Shown: positions 25,783-34,841, numbered from the stretch's first letter. The stretch is DNA of 64,000 nt from Sunxiuqinia sp965230765 (GCA_965230765.1 CBDDLR010000001.1:2666001-2730000); one strand, 5' to 3'. Notes: generated from the sequence alone by a model not told the origin. Translations and numbers: made by a program.

Positions 25783-25858
25783 GACTCAGTAGCTCAGTTG
25801 GTAGAGCACATCCCTTTTAAGGATGGGGTCCTGAGTTCGAACCTCAGCTGAGTCACCA
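25783..25858 (+). tRNA. tRNA-Lys (anticodon TTT), CCA encoded
   Basis: Acceptor GACTCAG/CTGAGTC, D arm AGCTCAGTTGGTAGAGC, anticodon stem CATCC/GGATG with loop CTTTTAA (TTT), T arm CTGAG TTCGAAC CTCAG, discriminator A and encoded CCA. A terminator hairpin follows. Part of its 3' half plus the terminator is repeated just downstream. Confidence 0.97.
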
Positions 25859-25862
25859 GGTT

Positions 25863-25897
25863 GAAAAGAGCAGTTCGCAAGAGCTGCTCTTTTTTGT
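25863..25897 (+). terminator. Terminator of tRNA-Lys
   Basis: Stem AAAAGAGCAG / CTGCTCTTTT (25864-25873 and 25884-25893) with a T run. Confidence 0.88.
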
Positions 25898-25928
25898 TTT
25901 GAATTGAAATATTGAAAATACAGTTATT

Positions 25929-25974
25929 GGGGTCTGAGTTCTCCCGATAGCTATCGGGATCAGCTGAGTCACCA
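25929..25974 (+). pseudogene. Displaced 3' fragment of tRNA-Lys, split by a palindrome
   Basis: Reads GGGGTC-TGAGTTC (one C missing), then an 18-nt palindrome in place of GAACC of the T loop, then TCAGCTGAGTCACCA. It is followed by a copy of the tRNA terminator (25980-26012). It cannot form a tRNA. Confidence 0.85.
25942..25959. repeat. Perfect 18-nt palindrome inside the tRNA-Lys fragment
   Basis: TCCCGATAG followed by its exact reverse complement, placed in the T-loop position. A different palindrome sits in the displaced tRNA-Arg fragment at 6680-6699. Confidence 0.88.
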
Positions 25975-25979
25975 GGTTG

Positions 25980-26012
25980 AAAGAGCAGTTCGCAAGAGCT
26001 GCTCTTTTTTGT
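25980..26012 (+). terminator. Duplicated copy of the tRNA-Lys terminator
   Basis: Stem AAAGAGCAG / CTGCTCTTT (25980-25988 and 25999-26007), same loop and flanks as the copy at 25863 apart from one missing A. Part of the same duplication as the tRNA-Lys 3' fragment. Confidence 0.8.
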
Positions 26013-26060
26013 TATAACATTGGAATAATAGAAATAAAGTTGATGAGTCTGGTAAACTGC

Positions 26061-26100
26061 TGCCGCAATGCCAGCCATATTGCAATTTTGGATTTGTGCG
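26061..26100. other. Stray half of a cassette-spacer-like sequence
   Basis: GCCATATTGCAATTT (26074-26088) is identical to 15 nt of the spacer at 61705-61719, and a GTGCG follows in both. It lies downstream of hsdM in a gene-free stretch (25859-26152) that otherwise holds only the tRNA-Lys duplication. Confidence 0.45.
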
Positions 26101-26152
26101 TAAGTTTTATTGAGTGACTCAGATATGTGTTTGGATATGAGGGAATTGTTGG

Positions 26153-27676
26153 TTATTTTGTTTGTCCATTTAATGTTTCCATAATCTCCTTAAAACTATT
26201 CAATCCCGATTCAATATTTTCTATAATCTCGCTTGCTAAAATATCAGGGTCAGGCAGATTGTCTAAATCAGTCAGGCTTTTATCTTTAAGCCAGAAAATA
26301 TCCAGGTTGGTTTTATCTCTTGCCAGTATTTCTTCGTATGTGAATTTTCTCCATCTACCTTCTTGTTTTTCTTCGTTCCAAATTTCAGTGCGTTTATGTC
26401 TGTTTGTTGGATTATAGCATTCTACAAATTCTTTTAAATCTACCGATGTCATCGGCTTCTTTTTTAACGTATGGTGAATGTTCGTTCTGTAATCGTAAAT
26501 CCAGACTTCTTTGGTTTGGACCTCTTTGCTAGCTGCTTTATTATCAAAGAATAAAACATTTGCCTTTACCCCATGAGCATAAAAAACACCTGTTGGTAAT
26601 CTCAAGATAGTATGTAAATCAGTGGTAAGCATCAGTTGTTTCCTCACTTCTTCGCCAGCACCTCCTTCAAATAAAACATTATCGGGTAAAACAACTGCTG
26701 CCTGACCCGTTACTTTCAACATGGTTTTAATGTGTTGCAAAAAGTTCAATTGTTTGTTGGAAGTAGTTTCCCAAAAATCCTGACGGTTGTAACTAAGGTC
26801 TTCTTTTACTGATTCTCCCTCTTCGTTAGTAATGGTCATGCTACTTTTTTTGCCAAAAGGGGGATTTGCTATTACATAATCATAACGTTCACCACTATCA
26901 GCAACCAAAGCATCGTTTGTTGAGATACTACTGTCCCCGTCAATTTCACCAATATTATGCAAAAACATATTCATTAGGCATAAACGGCGGGTGTTGGCAA
27001 CAATTTCGTTTCCATGAAAAGTACTGTTTTTTAGAAATTCTTTTTCTTCTTGGTCTAGTTCATGGTTATCTTTAATCCAGTCGTATGCAGCTAAAAAGAA
27101 CCCGCCTGTGCCACAGGCTGGGTCGGCAATAGACTTCAAAGGTTTTGGCTGAACACAGGCAACCATGGTTTTAATTAGGGCACGAGGGGTAAAATATTGC
27201 CCAGCACCCGATTTTGTATCTTCAGCATTTCTTTCCAGTAACCCTTCATAAATTTTCCCTTTTACGTCAGTGCCCATCATGGTCCAGTTTTCCTGGTCTA
27301 TCATCATGATAACACGGGAAAGTTTAGCCGGATCCTGTATCTTATTTTGACTTTTGGTAAAAATGTGCCCTAAAATCCCCTTTTCTGTACTAAGGCTTCT
27401 AAGTAGTTGGGAGTAAAATGCTTCAAGATCGGCACCACGTTTACCTGTTAAGGTTTCCCAGTTGCAGAATTCTCCGAAGGCAATTTCTCTCCCCTCCACA
27501 TCTTTTATCCTCGGAAATTTTAATCCTTTGTTATGAGGTGGCTTATTCAATTCATTTGCCATTTTCAAAAACAACAAATAGGTAATTTGTTCCAGGTAAT
27601 CGCCATAGCTTACACCATCATCACGAAGAACGCCTGCAAGGTTCCATATTTTTGATATAATTGCTGAGTCAGTCAT
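26153..27676 (-). CDS. hsdM: HsdM, type I restriction-modification methyltransferase
   Basis: N6-adenine methyltransferase subunit. An N-terminal helical domain (IISKIWNLAGVLRDDGVSYGDYLEQITYLLFLKMANE) is followed by the SAM-binding motif DPACGTGG (185-192) and the catalytic motif IV NPPFG (271-275). Length (507 aa) is normal and no frameshift is seen. It is the last gene of the hsdR-hsdS-(transposase)-hsdM string on the minus strand. The IS200-like insertion lies between it and hsdS, so its expression may depend on read-through or a promoter near 27.7 kb. Confidence 0.96.
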   Translation of the reverse strand: MTDSAIISKIWNLAGVLRDDGVSYGDYLEQITYLLFLKMANELNKPPHNKGLKFPRIKDVEGREIAFGEFCNWETLTGKRGADLEAFYSQLLRSLSTEKGILGHIFTKSQNKIQDPAKLSRVIMMIDQENWTMMGTDVKGKIYEGLLERNAEDTKSGAGQYFTPRALIKTMVACVQPKPLKSIADPACGTGGFFLAAYDWIKDNHELDQEEKEFLKNSTFHGNEIVANTRRLCLMNMFLHNIGEIDGDSSISTNDALVADSGERYDYVIANPPFGKKSSMTITNEEGESVKEDLSYNRQDFWETTSNKQLNFLQHIKTMLKVTGQAAVVLPDNVLFEGGAGEEVRKQLMLTTDLHTILRLPTGVFYAHGVKANVLFFDNKAASKEVQTKEVWIYDYRTNIHHTLKKKPMTSVDLKEFVECYNPTNRHKRTEIWNEEKQEGRWRKFTYEEILARDKTNLDIFWLKDKSLTDLDNLPDPDILASEIIENIESGLNSFKEIMETLNGQTK

Positions 27677-27690
27677 TGCTTTTTCTATTA

Positions 27691-28255
27691 AGTCCGAAGG
27701 ACTGTAATGATTATAGATTATTTTAGTTATTTGTGGTTAAACCCTAAAAGGGTGATATTATTCCATCACCCAGTCGAAAAGGTATTTTTTGTCATGTTCG
27801 ATTTCGTATTTTTTCAAAAAGTCAAGATATTCCTCTTTAAACGTTTTTTTGTGGTGATGTTTTTTCTGGTTAAGGATATAATGATAAACCTGATCAATTT
27901 GTGAATGGGCATATGAAAATGCTCCGTAACCTTCCTGCCAGGAGAACTTACCTTTTACCCATTTGTTTTTATTAATGAAATTGGAAGAATTGTTTTTTAT
28001 GTCTCTTGCTAAATCAGAAATTGCCATTGATGGCTTTAATCCTAAAAAAACATGGACGTGGTCTGCAGCACCGTTTACGATAATTGATTTCTGACCTTTA
28101 TGTGTAATGATCCCTGAAATATATTTAAACAGTTCTTCGCGCCATGTTTTGGAGAGGAGGTTTTCGCGCCCCTTTACGGCAAATACAATTTGAATGTATA
28201 TTTGTGAATATGTTCCTGGCATGTTTTAAAAATATCATCCCTTCGGGATTGTTTT
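27691..28255. mobile_element. IS200-like / RAYT-type insertion between hsdS and hsdM
   Basis: A single tyrosine-transposase gene flanked by short triloop hairpins: AGTCCGAAGGACT (27691-27703) and ACCCTAAAAGGGT (27741-27753) on one side, ATCCCTTCGGGAT (28237-28249) on the other. Such small hairpins are what HUH single-strand transposases recognise. Exact ends are not fixed; the coordinates span the outermost hairpins. Confidence 0.65.
27758..28222 (-). CDS. IS200-like Y1 transposase (possibly RAYT type)
   Basis: 154 residues. HUH motif H-V-H at 55-57 in AADHVHVFLG, and a YILNQKKHH segment whose Tyr (about 115) is the likely catalytic residue. The size and the YI-NQ-HH pattern fit IS200-type TnpA and REP-associated relatives. 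It lies 13 bp after the hsdS stop, within the type I operon. The gene looks intact. Hairpins around it are probably its recognition sites; whether it moves itself or only REP-like hairpins cannot be told. Confidence 0.88.
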   Translation of the reverse strand: MPGTYSQIYIQIVFAVKGRENLLSKTWREELFKYISGIITHKGQKSIIVNGAADHVHVFLGLKPSMAISDLARDIKNNSSNFINKNKWVKGKFSWQEGYGAFSYAHSQIDQVYHYILNQKKHHHKKTFKEEYLDFLKKYEIEHDKKYLFDWVME

Positions 28256-28304
28256 GCTAACTTGTTTTTTTGTTATAATCTTTTCATCCCTTCGGGATTG
28301 TTTT
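28235..28304. repeat. Two exact 21-bp repeats at the 3' end of hsdS
   Basis: The same 21 bp (core ATCCCTTCGGGATTGTTTT) occurs at 28235-28255 and 28284-28304. Each carries the triloop hairpin. They encode the last residues of HsdS in two different frames and abut the transposase gene. Confidence 0.92.
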
Positions 28305-29614
28305 AGTTTCTCCAACAGCACACTTGCAGGCTCATAATCGGCTTCCTGTTTGCATTGTGCAATTTCGGCTGCGCTTAACAGTTTACCCTCAAAGGCTTTT
28401 TTAAGGATGCTTTGGCGCAGGGCTTCTGATTTGTTTAAGGCTTCGGTAATGTTTTGCTCTACCTTATCGCAAACGGATAGGCGCGATTCAATTTCTCGAA
28501 CGATTTGGTGTTGTTCTTCTTTTGAGCAGAGAGGAATTTGAATATTCCTCAAGGTACTAAGTGCAACTGTTTTCTGTGCTGTCCCTGTTGCTTTCTCACT
28601 TGCTTGTCTATAAACTAATTGTGTTTGTAATAAGTGGTAAAGCCATTTTTGATTTATATATGATTTTGGTCTTATCAAACCAATATGTCGTTGAAAACAA
28701 AAGTCTTTTTCAAAATCAATCATTACAGGAATACCAAAAGAACCAGTAACTGTAAATAGAATATCTCCTATTTGCGGAACACGTTTTAAATTTAAGTTTC
28801 TAAAGTATTCTTCCAAAACAAAAAATGTATTCGAAAAATCTATTTTGTTATTTGATTTGTCAATATTAGAGATAGTTATAAATGGAATTCCTACATCTGA
28901 TTTTGGTGGTGCTTGATGGTCACCATCGGTAATATGTTCACAAATTTCATTAAGCTTTACCTGTTGCCATTTTTCCAATATCGAAGATTCTTGTTTTTCT
29001 CTCCATTCTTTGGTTAACTCCCTCTCAAACGCCTTTTTAAGCACAGCCTGACGGTAAATTTTCAGTTGCTCTTGTGCTTTTTTAAGGTCGGCAATGCCAT
29101 TGTCTAAATCGGAAAACAGGTTTTCTATTTTGGAAACAATGGCGCGTTGTTCTGGCAATGAAAATATTGAGAATTCAATGTCTTCTATTTTCTTGGTGCT
29201 AGTATTCAATTGTGCTACACCTTTAGAAGATTTAATCACTTGATTAACAAAGCTTCTTGAATTTAAATAATAAAATAGAAAATCTTTTAATACCAAATTA
29301 CTTAAAAAAGTAAATTTACCCACCCGCTGATTTAAGAGGGCTGGAAGTAACTCTTTATTAATTCTACCAACTCTACCAACATTTCCAGTAAGTGATATTA
29401 AAAAGTCATCATCTTCAATTAAATACTCATCGAATTCATCTTTCCTATCAATTGGATAAAACTTAGGGTCTCTGTCAATAATTTCACCTGTTTGAACATT
29501 AGCAATTCTTATAACTCTAAGACCACTTTCAACATATTCTTTACTTTTAAAAGCATAGCCATTTTGGATTTTTGCAATTTCACCTATTCTGACATTAAAT
29601 AATTCCCTCATCAT
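28235..29614 (-). CDS. hsdS: HsdS, type I DNA specificity subunit
   Basis: Determines the bipartite recognition site. Two target-recognition domains are visible: RIGEIAKIQNGYAFKSKEY... (about 1-160) and LNEICEHITDGDHQAPPKS... (about 215-390). Each is followed by a conserved coiled helix (LPEQRAIVSKIENLFSDLD ... LKKAFEREL and KEEQHQIVREIESRLSVCD ... LKKAFEGKLL). Length is 459 aa. The very C-terminus (QSRRDEK...KTIPKG) is read from two copies of a hairpin-bearing repeat next to the transposase, so the natural end has probably been replaced. It overlaps hsdR by 1 base (TAATG). Confidence 0.94.
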   Translation of the reverse strand: MMRELFNVRIGEIAKIQNGYAFKSKEYVESGLRVIRIANVQTGEIIDRDPKFYPIDRKDEFDEYLIEDDDFLISLTGNVGRVGRINKELLPALLNQRVGKFTFLSNLVLKDFLFYYLNSRSFVNQVIKSSKGVAQLNTSTKKIEDIEFSIFSLPEQRAIVSKIENLFSDLDNGIADLKKAQEQLKIYRQAVLKKAFERELTKEWREKQESSILEKWQQVKLNEICEHITDGDHQAPPKSDVGIPFITISNIDKSNNKIDFSNTFFVLEEYFRNLNLKRVPQIGDILFTVTGSFGIPVMIDFEKDFCFQRHIGLIRPKSYINQKWLYHLLQTQLVYRQASEKATGTAQKTVALSTLRNIQIPLCSKEEQHQIVREIESRLSVCDKVEQNITEALNKSEALRQSILKKAFEGKLLSAAEIAQCKQEADYEPASVLLEKLKQSRRDEKIITKKQVSKTIPKG

Positions 29615-32427
29615 TATGCAGCTAATACCTCGTTCAATTCGTTAATAATTTCGTTCATCTCGTTACCAAATAATTGGTGCATTCTGCCTCGTCCGCCTTG
29701 TGCATCAAATGGCGTATAATCCAAATCGTCTATTTCAATATGATAGCTGCTTACTACGTGGTCTTTTATCATGCGTAGCCATTCCATTTGTTCGGTGGAG
29801 AAGCGGTTGTGTTGCCCTGCGTTTTGTTTGAAAATCCAGTTTTGGAAATTCTCGTTTATGGTTTTATCAAAGGGTTTTAATTCATCGTCGATACCACACA
29901 CACGGCGAATTAAAGACACCAAAGCGGTTAATTCGTCTTTGGGTTGCTGGCTTTTTACATTTTCAACCGCACTGTACGCGTTCCACACATAATCGGGAGC
30001 CAGTAATGGTTTTTCCAGCTTTAGCTTTTCCATTACTTCCTTAATCATTTTAAAAGTAATGTCTCGGCGCAAGTATGGCTGGTTGTAGAAAATGCTTAAT
30101 GCTTTTATCTCGTCCTTGTGCAATTCCAAATATTCAGTAAAGTCATTAATAGTTTCCTCTGCTTTCTCCGTAGTAAAGCTATCCCATTCCGATTTTGTAA
30201 CCGTGTCGATATTTATATGGTCGATAATCTGTTCGTGTTCTTTACGCACATTTTCCAGATACTCGTTTAACTCTCCGTTAAAAGTACTTGCCGCTTGTCG
30301 GATTAATTCCTGTTGTGCATTTTTCTTGGCTTCCTCGGCTTGTGCAGGCGTTCTGTCTTCAACTGGAACTTTTTCAATTTCTGTCTGTACTTTCTTGTCA
30401 ATTTCATCTTGGTCGAAAGCATTAATTAGTTCCTTGGTAATTTGTTTCAGGTTTTTACCACCTGTATATTCCAACAGTTTTTCTTTTTCCTTTTCTGTAA
30501 TTTGTTTTTCTAAACGAATCAAACGGTTCGATAAAGACAAAAATAAATCTTCATCTTCAACGCCCATTGTAATTGCTCCCAATAAATCTTTAAAAGCTAC
30601 GGTTGGCTTGCGTTCCAATGGTCGGCTATCTGTTTTCTTACTTTTGGTTGCACCCACAGCATCCACAATTACAAAGTGGGTTTTACTGTTGGCGGTACGT
30701 GTAACCTGCATCAATTTATCGCCGTCGATGGTTCGTGTTCCCCGCCCCTTCATCTGCTCAAAGTAGTTGATGCTTTTTACATCGCGCATAAAAAGCAATA
30801 CTTCAAGCGGTTTAACATCCGTTCCCGTTGCAATCATATCTACCGTAACCGCAATACGTGGAAAATACGAATTTCGGAATCGGTTTAGTACCGATTTTGG
30901 GTCTTCGTCAATTTTGTAAGTTACCTTTTTACAAAAGTCGTTGCCCTCGTCGAATTCCTCACGAACGATTTTTATAATGTCATCGGCATGACTGTCGGTT
31001 TTGGCAAAGATGAGCGTTTTAGGAACTTCGTATTCTCCGTTTTCATCAATACGATTCGGGAATATTTCAGCTTGTAATGCTCGTTTATATTCCTTTATAA
31101 TATTTCGGATTTGGCTTGGGTTAACAACTTTTCTATCCAAATCGTTTCTTGAATATTCGGTGTCTTCGTCTTCCTGTTGCCAACGTTTTTTACGAGTCAG
31201 TTTATCGCGGCGGTCAACATACCAACCCGCTTTTATAACATCGCCCTTTTGTGATATTTCGGTTTCAATGGAATACACATCATAAGGCACGTTTACACCA
31301 TCGGTAACCGATTGTTCATAGGTGTACTGACTCACCACGTTTTCGTTAAAAAATCCGAAAGTTCGTTTGTCGGGTGTAGCGGTTAAGCCAATTAGGAAGG
31401 CATCGAAATAATCTAACACCTGTTTCCAAAGGTTGTAAATAGAACGGTGGCATTCGTCAATGACAATAAAATCGAATTGCTCAATAGGTACTTTAGCCGA
31501 ATATTCAACCGGAATCACTTTCTTTTTTTTGGCTTGTTGTTGAAGCCAGGTATTGCTTTCGCTTGCTGTTTCCTCTGCACTATCGTCCAGTTCTTCTCCT
31601 TTTAGAATAGAATACAAACGTTGTATCGTGGAGATACAGACCTGACTATCATTCGCTATGTAGCTTGATGAAAGTCGTTGCACATTATAAAGTTCCGTGA
31701 ATTTTCGGTTATCATCAGTTGGCTTAAAGGTCATGAATTCTTGTTCAGCCTGTTCGCCTAGGTTTTTGGTATCTACCAAAAACAAAATCCGCTTGGCGTC
31801 AGCGAATTTCAATAAACGATATATGAATGTGGCTGCCGTGAACGTTTTTCCTGCACCAGTTGCCATTTGGATCAATGCTTTCGGACGATTGTTTTTAAAG
31901 GATATCTCTAAATTTTCAATAGCAATAATCTGAGCAGGACGAAGCCCGATAGGGTCAAGTATTGGTATATTTTGAAGTCTTTCCCGTAGGCTTCTATCTT
32001 TTTTTATCCATTCTGCAATCGCGCCAGGTTTATGAAAACTAAAAACATTTCTTCCTCTTGGTTTCGGGTCTCGATAATCAGTGAATCGGGTTATAACTCC
32101 TGTGCTTTCATACACAAAAGGGAGCGGGTCGTTATTCAGATATTTTAGTTTTGCATTCGCATATTCGGAAGATTGTTCCTCGACAACTGTTAAACGGTGT
32201 CCTTCCTCTTCGCGTTTAGCTTCAATGATTCCAACAGGTTTTCGGTCAACAAATAATACGTAATCAGCAGGACCAACATCTGTTTGATATTCTCTTACTG
32301 CAACACCATGGTTTGCCGATAAATCAACCCTGCTTTTCGATTGCACAAGCCACTGAGCATCCACCAACATTTGGTCGATTCGGTCTCTTGCAATCTGCTC
32401 AGGATTCTGGTTGATGTTATCAGTCAT
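29614..32427 (-). CDS. hsdR: HsdR, type I restriction endonuclease subunit
   Basis: Motor and nuclease subunit that translocates and cuts unmethylated DNA. The nuclease core is PADYVLFVDRKPVGIIEAK (D55, E69, K71). The SF2 helicase has ATGAGKT (189-195), DECH (324-327), GLTATPDKR and the motif VI region MKGRGTR. The long C-terminal helical part is of the EcoEI type. Length (937 aa) is full and no inactivating change is seen. It is first in the operon, divergent from recG across 314 bp. Confidence 0.95.
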   Translation of the reverse strand: MTDNINQNPEQIARDRIDQMLVDAQWLVQSKSRVDLSANHGVAVREYQTDVGPADYVLFVDRKPVGIIEAKREEEGHRLTVVEEQSSEYANAKLKYLNNDPLPFVYESTGVITRFTDYRDPKPRGRNVFSFHKPGAIAEWIKKDRSLRERLQNIPILDPIGLRPAQIIAIENLEISFKNNRPKALIQMATGAGKTFTAATFIYRLLKFADAKRILFLVDTKNLGEQAEQEFMTFKPTDDNRKFTELYNVQRLSSSYIANDSQVCISTIQRLYSILKGEELDDSAEETASESNTWLQQQAKKKKVIPVEYSAKVPIEQFDFIVIDECHRSIYNLWKQVLDYFDAFLIGLTATPDKRTFGFFNENVVSQYTYEQSVTDGVNVPYDVYSIETEISQKGDVIKAGWYVDRRDKLTRKKRWQQEDEDTEYSRNDLDRKVVNPSQIRNIIKEYKRALQAEIFPNRIDENGEYEVPKTLIFAKTDSHADDIIKIVREEFDEGNDFCKKVTYKIDEDPKSVLNRFRNSYFPRIAVTVDMIATGTDVKPLEVLLFMRDVKSINYFEQMKGRGTRTIDGDKLMQVTRTANSKTHFVIVDAVGATKSKKTDSRPLERKPTVAFKDLLGAITMGVEDEDLFLSLSNRLIRLEKQITEKEKEKLLEYTGGKNLKQITKELINAFDQDEIDKKVQTEIEKVPVEDRTPAQAEEAKKNAQQELIRQAASTFNGELNEYLENVRKEHEQIIDHINIDTVTKSEWDSFTTEKAEETINDFTEYLELHKDEIKALSIFYNQPYLRRDITFKMIKEVMEKLKLEKPLLAPDYVWNAYSAVENVKSQQPKDELTALVSLIRRVCGIDDELKPFDKTINENFQNWIFKQNAGQHNRFSTEQMEWLRMIKDHVVSSYHIEIDDLDYTPFDAQGGRGRMHQLFGNEMNEIINELNEVLAA

Positions 32428-32741
32428 ATTTTATTATAAAATCATTTTTTAATTAAACCTCGAAAGATACTATTTTCAATCCTGTATCTCGCTGTGGGTT
32501 GGCAAAAATTGCACTCTTGGGTAAATTTTGGTTTGTGCATCGGCTCGTGAAACTTGCTAGTGTATGCCTTGTACGTAAAACAATCAGTTTTTTACATAGG
32601 GGCATTCTTGTTTTAGTTTGGACAAGTTAATAAAATACCACTTAAGTGCAAAGGGGTATGTGCTAAGCGAAAAGTTTATCTATAACCCGAACCCCGCAAC
32701 TAGTATCACTTCTTTTTCATCACTTTTTATATCTTTGTTTT
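32428..32741. other. Intergenic region between hsdR and recG
   Basis: 314 bp without a gene. Near its right end is TATCTTTG (32730-32737), a TAnnTTTG box only 4 nt before the recG ATG. It also holds a sequence around 32528-32543 (AATTTTGGTTTGTGC) similar to one on the far side of the restriction operon at about 26084-26099. No hsdR promoter was clearly seen. Confidence 0.55.
32730..32737 (+). promoter_or_regulatory. Possible -7 box of recG (leaderless mRNA)
   Basis: TATCTTTG 4 nt before the ATG. If used, transcription would begin at about the start codon. No -33 TTTG at the usual distance, so tentative. Confidence 0.35.
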
Positions 32742-34841
32742 ATGCCCGAATACCTTGATCAGGAAATAACCTATTTGGCTGGGGTTGGCCCCAAACGCGC
32801 AGAACTATTGGCAAAGGAGTTGCGCATTTTTACATTTAGGGATTTACTTTATTATTTTCCATACAAATACATCGACCGCACAAAATTTCATAAAATTTCT
32901 GAAGTGAATGCCAATCAGGCCTATATTCAGGTAAAAGGAAAAATACGCACATTTGAAGTGCATGGTGAGCGCAACAAACAACGCTTGTCTGCCGTGTTTT
33001 ATGATGAAACAGGTTCAATGGATTTGGTTTGGTTTAAGGGCGTAAAATACATTCGGGAAAGCCTTTCGCTGGAGAAAACCTTTGTTGCTTTTGGCAAGCC
33101 TTCGGTTTTTAACGGGCGGGTGAATATAATTCATCCCGAAATGGAGAACGAACACAGCGAGCAGTTTAAAACGGGTGTGTTGCAGGCTTTTTACAACACA
33201 ACAGAGCTGCTGAAAAAACGGTTCCTGAATTCAAGGGCAATCAACAAGCTACAGTTTGCATTGGCCAATTCAATTCAGGGGAAAATTTATGAAACACTTC
33301 CAAAGCATGTGAGGGAGCCACTGAAACTGATGGATCTGCCCCAGGCTTTGCAACAAATCCATTTCCCTGAAAACACACGATTGCTGCAAAAGGCAAACTT
33401 CCGTCTAAAATTTGATGAACTATTCTACATACAACTGAAAATACTTAGCTTAAAGCATAAACGATATGGTGCTTTTAAGGGATTTGTGTTTTCAGAAGTG
33501 GGCTACAACTTTAATAAGTTTTACACGGACAACTTACCCTTTGAGCTTACCAATGCACAGAAAAAAGTGATTAGGGAAATACGAAAGGATTTAGGTTCTG
33601 CCAAACAAATGAACCGGTTGTTGCAAGGCGATGTGGGCAGTGGCAAAACAATGGTGGCACTAATGGTTGCGCTGATTGCTTTTGACAATGGCTATCAGGT
33701 AAGCCTGATGGCACCTACTGAGATTTTGGCCATTCAACATTTTAATACCATCCGGAAAATGGCTCAGGGGCTGGGATTAAAGATGGCCTTATTGACAGGC
33801 TCTACTAAAGCCAGTGAGCGGAAAGTTATCCACGAGCAATTGCAGAACGGCGATTTGCAGCTACTGGTGGGCACTCATGCACTAATAGAAGATACGGTTG
33901 GTTTCAAAAAGTTGGGGCTGGTGGTTATTGATGAGCAGCACCGTTTTGGGGTGGCACAGCGTGCAAAGCTTTGGAAGAAAAATGTAGGTGTACCACCGCA
34001 TGTGTTGGTCATGACGGCCACACCAATTCCCCGCACACTGGCAATGACGCTTTATGGCGACCTGGATGTTTCCGTGATTGATGAATTGCCGCCAGGAAGA
34101 AAACCCATTGAAACGAAACACTTCTACGAGAACCGTCGCAAGCAGGTTTATGAGTTTATCCGGAAACAGGTAGATAGTGGCAGGCAGGTTTACATGGTTT
34201 ATCCATTGATTAGCGAATCGGAAAAGCTTGACTTGAAAAACCTTGAGGATGGCTATGAATTGATGAAAGAAGTTTTTCCACGATATAAAATTAGCATGGT
34301 TCATGGCCGGATGAAACCTGCAGAGAAAGAAGCAGAGATGCAGCTTTTTAAGGAAGGGAAAACTCAAATTATGGTTGCCACAACTGTGATAGAGGTAGGT
34401 GTTGACGTACCCAATGCTTCGGTGATGGTGATTGAGAGTGCCGAACGTTTTGGTTTATCGCAACTACACCAGCTTCGTGGACGGGTTGGTCGGGGGGCAG
34501 AGCAGTCCTACTGCCTGCTGATGTCTTCGTATAAAATTAGCAACGAAAGCAGAAAGCGTTTGGAGACCATGGTACGCACCAACGATGGCTTTGAAATAGC
34601 GGAAGTAGACTTGCAACTGCGTGGCCCGGGTGATATTGAAGGTACACAGCAAAGTGGCTTGGGCGTTGAACTAAAAATTGCGAACCTTGGAAAAGACGGC
34701 GAAATACTTCGAATAGCACGTGATATTGCCAACGATATTCTCAATGATGATCCGCGACTTGAAAAAGAAGAGAATAAACTATTGATCTATCATCTTTCAA
34801 AAATGAAAAATACGGAGTTTAATTGGAGCGTAATTAGCTAA
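32742..34841 (+). CDS. recG: RecG, ATP-dependent branched-DNA helicase
   Basis: Remodels stalled replication forks and recombination intermediates. A wedge/OB domain (AYIQVKGKIRTFEVHGERNKQ...) is followed by helicase motifs: GDVGSGKT (296-303), DEQHRFG (about 390), MTATPIPRTLA, ATTVIEVGVDVPNA and LRGRVGRG. The C-terminal TRG-type region is FEIAEVDLQLRGPGDIEGTQQSG. Length (699 aa) matches the family. The start MPEYLDQEITYLAGVGPKRAELL is the normal beginning for Bacteroidota RecG. Confidence 0.98.
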   Translation: MPEYLDQEITYLAGVGPKRAELLAKELRIFTFRDLLYYFPYKYIDRTKFHKISEVNANQAYIQVKGKIRTFEVHGERNKQRLSAVFYDETGSMDLVWFKGVKYIRESLSLEKTFVAFGKPSVFNGRVNIIHPEMENEHSEQFKTGVLQAFYNTTELLKKRFLNSRAINKLQFALANSIQGKIYETLPKHVREPLKLMDLPQALQQIHFPENTRLLQKANFRLKFDELFYIQLKILSLKHKRYGAFKGFVFSEVGYNFNKFYTDNLPFELTNAQKKVIREIRKDLGSAKQMNRLLQGDVGSGKTMVALMVALIAFDNGYQVSLMAPTEILAIQHFNTIRKMAQGLGLKMALLTGSTKASERKVIHEQLQNGDLQLLVGTHALIEDTVGFKKLGLVVIDEQHRFGVAQRAKLWKKNVGVPPHVLVMTATPIPRTLAMTLYGDLDVSVIDELPPGRKPIETKHFYENRRKQVYEFIRKQVDSGRQVYMVYPLISESEKLDLKNLEDGYELMKEVFPRYKISMVHGRMKPAEKEAEMQLFKEGKTQIMVATTVIEVGVDVPNASVMVIESAERFGLSQLHQLRGRVGRGAEQSYCLLMSSYKISNESRKRLETMVRTNDGFEIAEVDLQLRGPGDIEGTQQSGLGVELKIANLGKDGEILRIARDIANDILNDDPRLEKEENKLLIYHLSKMKNTEFNWSVIS

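Noticed and set aside
25783..26012. Island integrated between two tRNA-Lys copies
   Set aside because: Only about 116 bp separates the copies and nothing is encoded there; at most it is an emptied site.
30092..30766. Long open frame (224 codons) on the plus strand inside hsdR
   Set aside because: It lies fully antisense to a clear HsdR sequence, is Ser/Cys/Phe-rich as expected from reading a gene backwards, and has no recognisable domain.
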